This document shows positions 34,443 through 42,086 of a DNA stretch of 64,000 nucleotides, in pieces. Below the pieces are notes generated by a model. It had not been told where the DNA came from and made no database searches. It saw nothing but the letters and a program-made list of their open reading frames with translations. Numbering within the stretch: the stretch's first letter is position 1; every line of letters starts with the position of its first letter. The stretch comes from Paractinoplanes abujensis. Lineage in GTDB: Bacteria; Actinomycetota; Actinomycetes; Mycobacteriales; Micromonosporaceae. The stretch is from positions 3,038,001 to 3,102,000 of the forward strand of contig NZ_JACHMF010000001.1 of the NCBI RefSeq assembly GCF_014204895.1, read 5' to 3'. Position numbers and translations under genes: made by a program.

Positions 34443-35552
34443 ATGCGGAAACTCTGGGCCGTTCCCCTGGTCGTGGCCGCCCTGGCAGCCGGGGCGTGGT
34501 TCGCGCGCGACGTCATCCCGCCGGCGTCGACGCCCGCGCCCTCCGCCGCCCCCGCGAAGGCAGCGACCGCGACCCTGGCCCGGCAGGACCTGACGTCGAG
34601 CGTCTCGCTGACCGGGCAGCTCGGCCACGGCACGGCCCGGCCCGTCAAAGGGGGCAAGGCGGGCGTCGTCACGTGGCTGCCCACGCCGGGCACGGTGGTG
34701 TCGCGCGGCAAACCGCTGTACCGGATCAACGACCAGCCGGTGCCGCTCTTCTACGGCGCGATGCCCCTGTTCCGGCCGCTGGCGCAGCCCAACTTGGTCG
34801 GCCGCGACGTCCGCGTGGTCCGCGAGAACCTGAAGGCGCTCGGCTACGCCGTCGGCCGCCGCTTCTCCCAGGGCGACCGGGTCCGGCAGCCCGCGGCACA
34901 ACCCTCGGCGCCCCCGGTGCAGGTCGAGGTCCGGGCCGGCGAGGACGTGTTCACCCCGGCCCTGGTGGCCGCGGTCAAGCGCTGGCAGGACGACGTGGGG
35001 CTCCCGGTCACCGGCACGATCGGCCCCGGTGACGTCGCCGTGCTGACCGGCGCCGTCCGGGTCGAGTCGCTGGCCGCGCTGACCGGCGACGCCGCCGAGG
35101 CCCCGCTGATGGCGGTCACCGCGGTCGCGAAAGTCGTCACCGTCCAAGCCGAACCGTCCGAGGCCGGCACCATCCGCCGCGGCGACCAGGTCACCGTGCG
35201 GCTGCCCGACGACCGCACCGTGCCCGGCCGGGTCGGCGGCGTGGCCACCACCGTGCGGGCCGGGGAAGACGGCTCCCCGCCCACGGTGACCGTGTCGATC
35301 CGCCTCGACAAGCCGGCCGCGGTGGCCCGGCTCGACGCGGCCGCCGTCCAGGTCGAGTTCCCCGCCGAGACCCGCCCCGGCGTCCTGGTGGCCCCGGTCG
35401 GCGCCCTGCTCGCCCTGGCCGAGGGCGGATACGCCGTCCAGCTCGAAGGCGGCGGCCTGGTCGCGGTCGAAACCGGCATGTTCGCCGGCGGCCTGGTCGA
35501 GATCAGCGGCGCCGGCCTCACCCCCGGCACCCGCGTGGTGACGACCTCATGA
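34443..35552 (+). CDS. Membrane-fusion-like adaptor with peptidoglycan-binding domain (MacA-like)
   Basis: 369 residues; N-terminal anchor [18 protein letters not shown] lipoyl/barrel-type region ([27 protein letters not shown]) is followed by a PG_binding_1-like segment ([16 protein letters not shown] ... [19 protein letters not shown]) and C-terminal beta-barrel segments. It is the adaptor of an ABC efflux pump; the ATPase gene overlaps its stop (ATGA) and the permease follows. The regulator pair is divergent. Confidence 0.85.
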   Translation: MRKLWAVPLVVAALAAGAWFARDVIPPASTPAPSAAPAKAATATLARQDLTSSVSLTGQLGHGTARPVKGGKAGVVTWLPTPGTVVSRGKPLYRINDQPVPLFYGAMPLFRPLAQPNLVGRDVRVVRENLKALGYAVGRRFSQGDRVRQPAAQPSAPPVQVEVRAGEDVFTPALVAAVKRWQDDVGLPVTGTIGPGDVAVLTGAVRVESLAALTGDAAEAPLMAVTAVAKVVTVQAEPSEAGTIRRGDQVTVRLPDDRTVPGRVGGVATTVRAGEDGSPPTVTVSIRLDKPAAVARLDAAAVQVEFPAETRPGVLVAPVGALLALAEGGYAVQLEGGGLVAVETGMFAGGLVEISGAGLTPGTRVVTTS

Positions 35553-36256
35553 CCCCCGTGCTTGCCGTCCGATCCGTCAGCATGGTCTACCCCGGCGGCG
35601 TCACCGCCCTCGACCGGGTCACCCTCACCATCGACCCCGGCGACCTGCTGGCCATCGCCGGCCCGTCCGGATCCGGCAAATCCACGCTCCTGCACATCAT
35701 GGGCACCCTGGACCGCCCGACCTCGGGTTCGGTGCTGCTGGACGGTCAGGACATCGCCGACCTCTCCGACCGCAAGCTGTCCCACCTGCGCGCCCGGCGG
35801 CTCGGTTTCGTCTTCCAGCAGTTCCACCTCACCCCCGGCCTGACCGCGGCCGAGAACGTCACCACCGGCCTGCTCTACGCGGGCGTGCCCCGCCGCCGGC
35901 GCCGCCCGCTCGCGGTCGAAGCCCTCGCCCGGGTCGGCCTGGCCCACCGCGTCGACCACCGCCCGCACCAGCTCTCCGGCGGCGAACGCCAACGCGTGGC
36001 CATCGCCCGCGCCCTGGTCAACAACCCGGCCCTGGTGCTGGCCGACGAGCCCACCGGAGCCCTGGACACCCGCAACGGCCAGGCCGTCCTGGAACTGCTG
36101 CACCGCCTGCACGCCGAGGGCACAACCATCGCTGTCATCACCCACGACCGCGACATCGCCGCCGCCCTCCCCCGCCGAGCGGACATTCTCGACGGCCGCC
36201 TGGTGAGCCCTCTCACCGCGCCCTCCGCCCGCAGCCGCCCGGCGGCCGCCCGGTGA
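35549..36256 (+). CDS. ABC transporter ATP-binding protein (MacB/LolD type)
   Basis: 235 residues. Walker [10 protein letters not shown]-loop [17 protein letters not shown], signature LSGGERQR, Walker [14 protein letters not shown]-loop VITHD. This matches the MacB/LolD group of mechanotransmission ABC ATPases. It is coupled on both sides (ATGA upstream, GTGA downstream) in the three-gene efflux operon. Confidence 0.94.
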   Translation: MTPVLAVRSVSMVYPGGVTALDRVTLTIDPGDLLAIAGPSGSGKSTLLHIMGTLDRPTSGSVLLDGQDIADLSDRKLSHLRARRLGFVFQQFHLTPGLTAAENVTTGLLYAGVPRRRRRPLAVEALARVGLAHRVDHRPHQLSGGERQRVAIARALVNNPALVLADEPTGALDTRNGQAVLELLHRLHAEGTTIAVITHDRDIAAALPRRADILDGRLVSPLTAPSARSRPAAAR

Positions 36257-37428
36257 GCCCGCTCGATCTGCTCGGGCTCGGACTGCTGGGCATCCGCACC
36301 CGCCGCATGCGCGCCGCCCTGTCCGCGCTCGGGATCGCGATCGGCATCGCCACCATGGTTGTGGTCACCGGCATCCCCGCCTCCAGCCAGGCCGCACTGG
36401 ACACGCAGTTGGCCGCGCTCGGCGTCGACCTGCTCGAGGTCGTACCCGCCCAGCGCGGGGGCGCGGCGGCCGGCCTGCCCGCCGAGTCGGTCGCCATGGT
36501 GGAACGGATCGGGCCGGTCACCGCGGCCGGCGCGACCGCGAGCACCGGAGCGATCGTGCGCCGTTCCGACCGCACCGACCCCCGCGACGGCTCCGGGCTG
36601 ACCGTACGGGCCGCCCAGCCGGACCTGCTCACCGTGCTCGACGCCCACGTCCGCAGCGGGCACTGGCTCACCCCGGCCGAACAGCGCTTCCCGGCCGTGG
36701 TGCTGGGCGCGGTGGCCGCCACCCGCCTCGGCTTCGACGCGATCCCGGCCACCGGGCCCGCCCCACAAGTGATCATCGGCAAGCGCTGGTTCACCGTGAC
36801 CGGCGTGCTCGCCCCGATCCCGCTGGCCCCCGACGTCGACCGTTCGGTGCTGGTCGGCTGGCCCACGGCGCACCGGACCCTCGGCTTCGACAACCGTCCG
36901 ACCACGATCTACGTGCGGGTCGAGGAGTCCGCCGTCGAACCGGTGCGCGCGGTCCTGCCGGCCACGGTCGACCCCGCCGCGCCCGACAACGTGCGGGTCA
37001 CTCGCCCGTCCGACGCGCTGGCCGCCAAACGGGCCACCGAGGCGACGTTCTCGGTGCTGCTGCTCGGCCTGGGCGCGGTGGCGCTGCTCGTCGGCGGGGT
37101 CGGCGTGGCCAACACGATGGTCGTCTCGGTCCTCGAACGCCGCGCCGAAATCGGCCTGCGCCGCGCCCTGGGCAGCACCCGCGGTCAGGTCCGGGCGCAG
37201 TTCCTGACCGAGGCAGCCGTGCTCTCCGTCCTCGGCGGGGCGGCCGGAACCGCGCTCGGGGTGCTGCTGACCGCCGCCTACGCCACCCACCAGACCTGGC
37301 CGGTCGTCGTGCCGCTGCCCGCCACGCTGGCCGGGCTGGGCGGTTCCGCACTGGTAGGCATCGTGGCCGGCGTCTATCCGGCCGTGCACGCCTCCCGCCT
37401 GACCCCGACCGAGGCCCTCAACTCCTGA
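36253..37428 (+). CDS. ABC transporter permease (MacB/FtsX type)
   Basis: 391 residues from GTG 36253 overlapping the ATPase stop. The N-terminal TM is followed by a large extracytoplasmic MacB_PCD domain and an FtsX domain with three TM segments: [56 protein letters not shown] and a last one ending [20 protein letters not shown]. Likely exports an antibiotic, peptide or lipid. Confidence 0.92.
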   Translation: MSPLDLLGLGLLGIRTRRMRAALSALGIAIGIATMVVVTGIPASSQAALDTQLAALGVDLLEVVPAQRGGAAAGLPAESVAMVERIGPVTAAGATASTGAIVRRSDRTDPRDGSGLTVRAAQPDLLTVLDAHVRSGHWLTPAEQRFPAVVLGAVAATRLGFDAIPATGPAPQVIIGKRWFTVTGVLAPIPLAPDVDRSVLVGWPTAHRTLGFDNRPTTIYVRVEESAVEPVRAVLPATVDPAAPDNVRVTRPSDALAAKRATEATFSVLLLGLGAVALLVGGVGVANTMVVSVLERRAEIGLRRALGSTRGQVRAQFLTEAAVLSVLGGAAGTALGVLLTAAYATHQTWPVVVPLPATLAGLGGSALVGIVAGVYPAVHASRLTPTEALNS

Positions 37429-37546
37429 CCACCCGCTCACCCGCACCCGGCAGCGACCGGCCATGTCCGAACACTCACCCCCCCGACCACCCGGCCGGCG
37501 CCCTCAGCACTTGACCTCGGGTGGGGATCTCGCATAAAAGCGAGCG

Positions 37547-37990
37547 ATGGCTGACGAGGCACTGCTGCGCGCGACCCTGCCCGGCGAGTGGCGGGTGCTG
37601 GCGACCACCTTCCCGATGTGGCTCTCGGGACGGCGGCTGCAGCCCCGTTTCTCGTACGAGGAGAGGGAAGGGTCCTCGCTCGTGCTGCGCGACGTCGTCA
37701 GCTATCGCACCAGGTCGGGCGCGACCCGGCGGATCGTCGGCGTCGACCGCTACGACACGGGCACCGGGCTCTTCACCTGGCGGGGCCGGGGCGTGCTGGG
37801 CGTGCTGACCAGCCGGTGGCGGGTGACCCACGTCAGCGACGACCGCGACCTGGTCGTGCTCGCCTTCGCCCCGTCGCTGGTCACGCCGGCCGGAGTGGAT
37901 GTGATCGGACGAGGTGATGTGCACGGCGCCGATGCCAGGGCGCGGCTGGGCCAGGAGCCTGGTCCTGACCTGACCTGGCTCGAAGACTGA
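37547..37990 (+). CDS. Hypothetical lipocalin-like protein
   Basis: 147 residues. It starts LLRATLPGEWRVLATTFPMW; strands follow with YRTRSGATRRIVGVDRYD, FTWRGRGVLGVLTSRWRVTHV and AFAPSLVTPAGVDVIGRG. The pattern of a small beta barrel with one N-terminal GxW motif suggests a lipocalin or FABP-like fold; ligand unknown. It is 20 bp upstream of the P450 gene and may be cotranscribed. Confidence 0.65.
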   Translation: MADEALLRATLPGEWRVLATTFPMWLSGRRLQPRFSYEEREGSSLVLRDVVSYRTRSGATRRIVGVDRYDTGTGLFTWRGRGVLGVLTSRWRVTHVSDDRDLVVLAFAPSLVTPAGVDVIGRGDVHGADARARLGQEPGPDLTWLED

Positions 37991-38010
37991 GGCCGGTCCA
38001 GGATGTACGC

Positions 38011-39315
38011 ATGACCTTGCCGCCGGCCGCGCCCGGAATCCCCGTGCTGGGAAACGCTCTTCGCATGATGGGTGACGTCCAGCAGTTCTTCGTGGACACC
38101 TATCGCGAGATGGGCCCGGCCTTCCGCGTGCGCGCGCTCAATCAGGCGTTCGTGATCCTGGCCGGCGAGCGGGCCAACCGGTTCCTGCTCGAGCGCGGCG
38201 ACGAGGTCTTCTCCAGTGAGGAGAGCTTCGGCGGGCTCAACCGTGAGTTCGGCATGCGGGTGCATGTGCTGCGCGGCCGCCCGCATCGGCATCTGCGCAA
38301 GGTGCTGGCGACCGGCTTGTCCCGCGATCTGCTGGCCGCCCGGTGGGACGAGGTCGTCGCCGAGAGCGAGCGCCTGCTCGACGACTGGCGGGGGCAGTCC
38401 GCGCTGCCGGTGGTCGACCGGTTCCAGCGGCTGGCCGCGGCGCAGTTGTCGATCGCGCTGACCGGTTCGAGTTCCGCGGCCCGGTTCGAGACGCTGCGCT
38501 CGGCGTTCGAGCTGGTTCTCGACGTCACGATCGCCGGCAAATGGCCCGCCGCGACGCTGAGGTGGCCGCCCTATCGCCGCGCCCGGGCCGAGATTCTCGC
38601 CTTCGCGCGGGCCGCCTTGCAGGAGCGACAAGCCTCCCCTCGTCCGGACGGGGTCCGCGATCTGCTCGACCGTGCGCTCGACGCCGCCGACGAGAACGGC
38701 CGGCCCTACCCGATGGACGTGCGCGCGGGCATAGCGTTGCAGGGCTACTTCGCGGGCATCAACACGCTGGCTTACCTCTACAGTTTCATGCTGCACGCGT
38801 TGCTGCAGCATCCCGAGGTGCTCGCGCGCGTGACCGCGGAAGCCGACGCCGAGCAGCTCACGTTCTCGCGGCTGCGTTCGATGCCGGCCCTGCAGGGTCT
38901 GGCCCTCGAGACGTTGCGCGTCTACCCGCCGGCGCCGGGCTCCGCCCGCACGGTGATCAAGGGTTTCGAGTTCGCGGGCTACCGCATCGACGCGGGGCGG
39001 CGGGTGCTGGTCGCCACCTGTGTGCCGCACCAGTTGCCCGAGCATTTTCCCGATCCGCAGCGCTTCGACATCGACCGGGATTTCGGTTCTGCGCGCAAGG
39101 CGTCGGTTTATGCGCCGTTCTCGGTCGGGAGCCATACGTGTCTGGGCGCGGGCATGACCGAGGTGTTGTCGGTGGCCACGATGGGATTGCTGCTGCGCCG
39201 GTTGACCATCAGCCCGTCCCGGGCGGGGCGGCCGATGCGGATCACTGCTACGCCCGGCCCCAACCCGGGCCGGCGGTTCACTGTTGCCGTGGAGGGGCGG
39301 CGGATGGCGGTTTAG
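38011..39315 (+). CDS. Cytochrome P450
   Basis: 434 residues. I-helix oxygen motif AGINT in YFAGINTLAYLYSF, K-helix ETLR (ALETLRVYPPAP), heme-binding FSVGSHTCLGAG with Cys near residue 376. The N-terminus (PPAAPGIPVLGNALRMMGD) and overall pattern resemble CYP51/class IV-like bacterial P450s. There is no redox partner gene nearby. Substrate unknown. Confidence 0.92.
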   Translation: MTLPPAAPGIPVLGNALRMMGDVQQFFVDTYREMGPAFRVRALNQAFVILAGERANRFLLERGDEVFSSEESFGGLNREFGMRVHVLRGRPHRHLRKVLATGLSRDLLAARWDEVVAESERLLDDWRGQSALPVVDRFQRLAAAQLSIALTGSSSAARFETLRSAFELVLDVTIAGKWPAATLRWPPYRRARAEILAFARAALQERQASPRPDGVRDLLDRALDAADENGRPYPMDVRAGIALQGYFAGINTLAYLYSFMLHALLQHPEVLARVTAEADAEQLTFSRLRSMPALQGLALETLRVYPPAPGSARTVIKGFEFAGYRIDAGRRVLVATCVPHQLPEHFPDPQRFDIDRDFGSARKASVYAPFSVGSHTCLGAGMTEVLSVATMGLLLRRLTISPSRAGRPMRITATPGPNPGRRFTVAVEGRRMAV

Positions 39316-39327
39316 CCTGCCTGCGGC

Positions 39328-40314
39328 TCAGGGACGGTGGCCGCGCTGATAGGTGTGGGTCCGCTCGACGGGTTGGAAGCCGTACGCCCGGTTGACGCGC
39401 AGCATGGCCGTGTTGTCCTCGCCCGTCCACGTGTGCAGGAACCGGCGGGAGCCGGCATGGACGGCCAGCAGCTCGAGGTTGGCCGACTTGAGTCCCGCGG
39501 ACAGCCGTCGCCCGCGGTGCTTGCGGGCGACGAAGGTGTCCTCCTGCAAAGCGTTGTCCGGGTCGTCGCGCGGCACGAGGATCTGGGTGTAACCGGCCGG
39601 CTCGCCCTCCGTCGTGCGGACGAGGCTGACCAGCGACAGGTAACCGGTCGCCATCCGCTCGTCGTTGACCCGTACGCGGTCGGCGTCCCAGACGGTCGTC
39701 TCGTGCTCGGCGTCGCCGCTCGGCACGTCCTGCGACATCGTCGTCCGCATGGCGGCCAGGCTCGCCAGCTGGTCGCCGGGGACCCGGCCGGCCCAGCTGA
39801 CCAGCTCGTACCCCTCGGGCACGGCGGCCGGCGGGACGGGCGCGGGCAACGAGCGGACGAAGTGGTTCTCGACGTGCACGCTGCTGAATCCGCGCCGCTC
39901 GGCGAATCGGGCTCCCGCCCAGTCCGCGGGCGTCCGCCCGGCCGGCACGTTGACCTCGACGCTGAGCACCGAGCGGCCCTCCACGGCCGTCCGGGCCTGC
40001 GACCACTGCCACAGGGCCTCACCGACACCCTGCCCCCGGCGCGCGGGCGGCACGTTGATCTCGACCACGGCGGTGTGGGTGTCTTCGCGCAGGGGCAGGT
40101 CGATCAGCAGCGCCCCCACGGTCTCGTCTCCCCGTACGGCGGCCACGGGCAGCCGCCGCATGGTCGCGCCGGGTTTGCGGAACGAGGCCGCCATCGACTC
40201 GTACGTGAAAACCAGGGGCGCCACCCGGTCGGCGCTCTCGCCCTCGCGGACGGCGGCATGCCACGCCTTCAGCGCCGCATCATCGTGCACGTCGACTTCG
40301 CGGATCTCCAGCAT
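39328..40314 (-). CDS. Tandem GNAT acetyltransferase
   Basis: 328 residues from ATG 40314. The N-terminal GNAT domain has the acetyl-CoA loop PPARRGQGVGEALW. The C-terminal GNAT-like domain has FVARKHRGRRLSAGLKSANL and ends NRAYGFQPVERTHTYQR. Two-domain GNATs of this kind act as small-molecule acetyltransferases in actinomycetes; the substrate is unknown. Convergent with the P450 gene. Confidence 0.87.
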   Translation of the reverse strand: MLEIREVDVHDDAALKAWHAAVREGESADRVAPLVFTYESMAASFRKPGATMRRLPVAAVRGDETVGALLIDLPLREDTHTAVVEINVPPARRGQGVGEALWQWSQARTAVEGRSVLSVEVNVPAGRTPADWAGARFAERRGFSSVHVENHFVRSLPAPVPPAAVPEGYELVSWAGRVPGDQLASLAAMRTTMSQDVPSGDAEHETTVWDADRVRVNDERMATGYLSLVSLVRTTEGEPAGYTQILVPRDDPDNALQEDTFVARKHRGRRLSAGLKSANLELLAVHAGSRRFLHTWTGEDNTAMLRVNRAYGFQPVERTHTYQRGHRP

Positions 40315-40371
40315 CCGCGGAGTCAACCGGCCTTCCGGCGCCCGGTCAACCGATTTCGACGGACGGCGAAG

Positions 40372-40486
40372 GGCGGCTACGCGCGAGCGGGCGGTGCAAG
40401 GCGTCAGCCACGGACCGGCGACGGCAGGCGGACGCGGCCACGCGTGGGCGGCGGCCACGAGCAGGCGGCTACGCGCGAGCGGGCGG
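40372..40486. repeat. 23-bp exact direct repeat
   Basis: GGCGGCTACGCGCGAGCGGG followed by CGG occurs at 40372-40394 and 40464-40486. The second copy spans the TetR stop codon. It is probably a short duplication with no function. Confidence 0.7.
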
Positions 40487-41053
40487 CGGCGACAGGCGGG
40501 CGGCCCCCGCGGCGACGGTGGTCAGGTCCTCGGCGGAGAAGCCGGCGCGGCTCAGCACCGCCAGGGACTTGTTCGTGGCCAGCGCGCACAAGGCCAGGTC
40601 GGCCGCCTCGTGCGGGTCGGCCCCGGCCGCCTGCAGGGCTTGCTCCAGCATCGTCCGCAGACTGCCGATCATGCCGCGCACCATGGCCTGGCCCTGCGCG
40701 TCGAGCGCGGGGAGCTGCGCGGCCGACATGGTGAGCAGGCAACCGTCCGGGACCGCGGGGTCGGCGATGCGCCCCAGGGTGACTCGCAGGTAGGCGGCCA
40801 CCACGGCGTTCGGGTCCGGGTGGGGGCCGGTCAGCGCCTGCTCGTACCGGGGGTGGTAGGTCTGCGCGTACCGTTCGAGGCTTTTCCGGAACAGTGTGCT
40901 CTTGTCGCCGAAGGTGGCGTAGAGGGAGCTCCGGCCCAGGCCTGTGCCCTCGGTCAGGCGTTCGAGCGAGGCCTCGGAGTAGCCCCAGCGCCAGAAGACG
41001 TGCATCGCGCGTCGTAGTGCCTCGTCGACGTCGAACTGTTTGCGGCCGGCCAT
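40469..41053 (-). CDS. TetR/AcrR family transcriptional regulator
   Basis: 194 residues from ATG 41053 (MAGRKQFDVDEALRRAM). HTH: ASLERLTEGTGLGRSSLYATFGDKSTLFRKSL. It is divergent from the alpha/beta hydrolase gene, with two copies of a 22-bp operator-like repeat in and just after the gap. Its last 23 bp are duplicated at 40372-40394, downstream of the stop. Confidence 0.92.
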   Translation of the reverse strand: MAGRKQFDVDEALRRAMHVFWRWGYSEASLERLTEGTGLGRSSLYATFGDKSTLFRKSLERYAQTYHPRYEQALTGPHPDPNAVVAAYLRVTLGRIADPAVPDGCLLTMSAAQLPALDAQGQAMVRGMIGSLRTMLEQALQAAGADPHEAADLALCALATNKSLAVLSRAGFSAEDLTTVAAGAARLSPPPARA

Positions 41054-41073
41054 GGTCGTCACTCTACCGCATC

Positions 41074-41139
41074 TTGCACCGATCGTTTCAACATGCGTAG
41101 GGTGCCCCCATGACAACTTGGACCGATCGTTCCACCATG
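41074..41139. promoter_or_regulatory. Two direct copies of a TetR-type operator
   Basis: TTGCACCGATCGTTTCAAC-ATG (41074-41095) and TTGGACCGATCGTTCCACC-ATG (41118-41139) match at 19 of 22 bases. Each has a CGATCG palindromic core with imperfect outer arms. The second copy lies after the annotated ATG of the hydrolase, so that gene may really start at 41137. Confidence 0.75.
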
Positions 41140-42039
41140 GGCTTGTTGCCCGACGGCTTCACCGATGTCTTCACCAGCCGGTTCGTCGACGTGAAGGGCT
41201 TGCGGCTGCACGTGGTCACCGGCGGCGAGGGACCGCCGCTGCTGCTGGTCGGCGGGTGGCCGCAGACCTGGTACGCGTGGCGTGAGGTGATGCCCGCGCT
41301 CGCCCGCCGGCACACCGTCGTCGCCGTCGACTCGCGCGGGGCCGGGCTCTCCGACAAGCCCGACAGCGGCTACGACGCCGGCACGCTGGCCGCCGACCTG
41401 GTGGGGCTGATGGCCGCGCTCGGGCACGACCGGTTCGACGTGGTGGGCCACGACATCGGGACCTGGACCTCGTACGCCCTCGCGGCCGATCACCCCGGGC
41501 GGGTGGGCCGGCTCGCCGTCGTCGAAGCCGTGATCCCCGGCCTCGTGCCGTCCCCGCCGGCTTTCGGCCCGGCCGCGGTCAACCATAAGCTGTGGCAGTT
41601 CGGCTTCAACCGGCTCACCGGCCTCAACGAGGACCTGGTCCGGGGCCGGGAGCGGGTGTTCTTCGGCTGGCAGTTCGCCACCAAGGCCGCCACCGAAGCG
41701 TCGATTCCCGCGTACGCGGTCGACGTCTACGTGGGGGCGATCACCGCGGACCCGCGGGCGCTGCGAGCGAGCTTCGAGTACTACCGGGCGCTGGACGAGA
41801 CGATCGCGCAGAACGAGCGCCGCGCCCAGACCCGGCTGACGGTGCCGGTGCTGGCGGTCGGCGGGGCGCTGTGGAGCGGCGAAAGCACCGTTCGGACGAT
41901 GCGGCCGGCCGCCGGCGACGTGACCGGGGTGATCCTCGACGACTGCGGGCACTACCCGGCCGAGGAACAGCCCGCGCGGTTCACCGAGGCGCTGGAAGCC
42001 TTCCTGCACGGCACATCGGCCGCGGGCGGGCGGCACTGA
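41110..42039 (+). CDS. Alpha/beta hydrolase, epoxide hydrolase-like
   Basis: 309 residues from ATG 41110 (AGGG upstream); the ATG at 41137 (MGLLPDGFTDVF) would give 300. Oxyanion motif VGGWPQTWYAWR, nucleophile elbow VVGHDIGTW with Asp as nucleophile, and late His in LDDCGHYPAEEQP. The Asp nucleophile fits epoxide hydrolases or dehalogenases rather than esterases. Likely repressed by the divergent TetR. Confidence 0.88.
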   Translation: MTTWTDRSTMGLLPDGFTDVFTSRFVDVKGLRLHVVTGGEGPPLLLVGGWPQTWYAWREVMPALARRHTVVAVDSRGAGLSDKPDSGYDAGTLAADLVGLMAALGHDRFDVVGHDIGTWTSYALAADHPGRVGRLAVVEAVIPGLVPSPPAFGPAAVNHKLWQFGFNRLTGLNEDLVRGRERVFFGWQFATKAATEASIPAYAVDVYVGAITADPRALRASFEYYRALDETIAQNERRAQTRLTVPVLAVGGALWSGESTVRTMRPAAGDVTGVILDDCGHYPAEEQPARFTEALEAFLHGTSAAGGRH

Positions 42040-42086
42040 GACGCCGCGGCCGGCGCACTTGCCCTGCGCCGGCCGCGGTTGTCACC

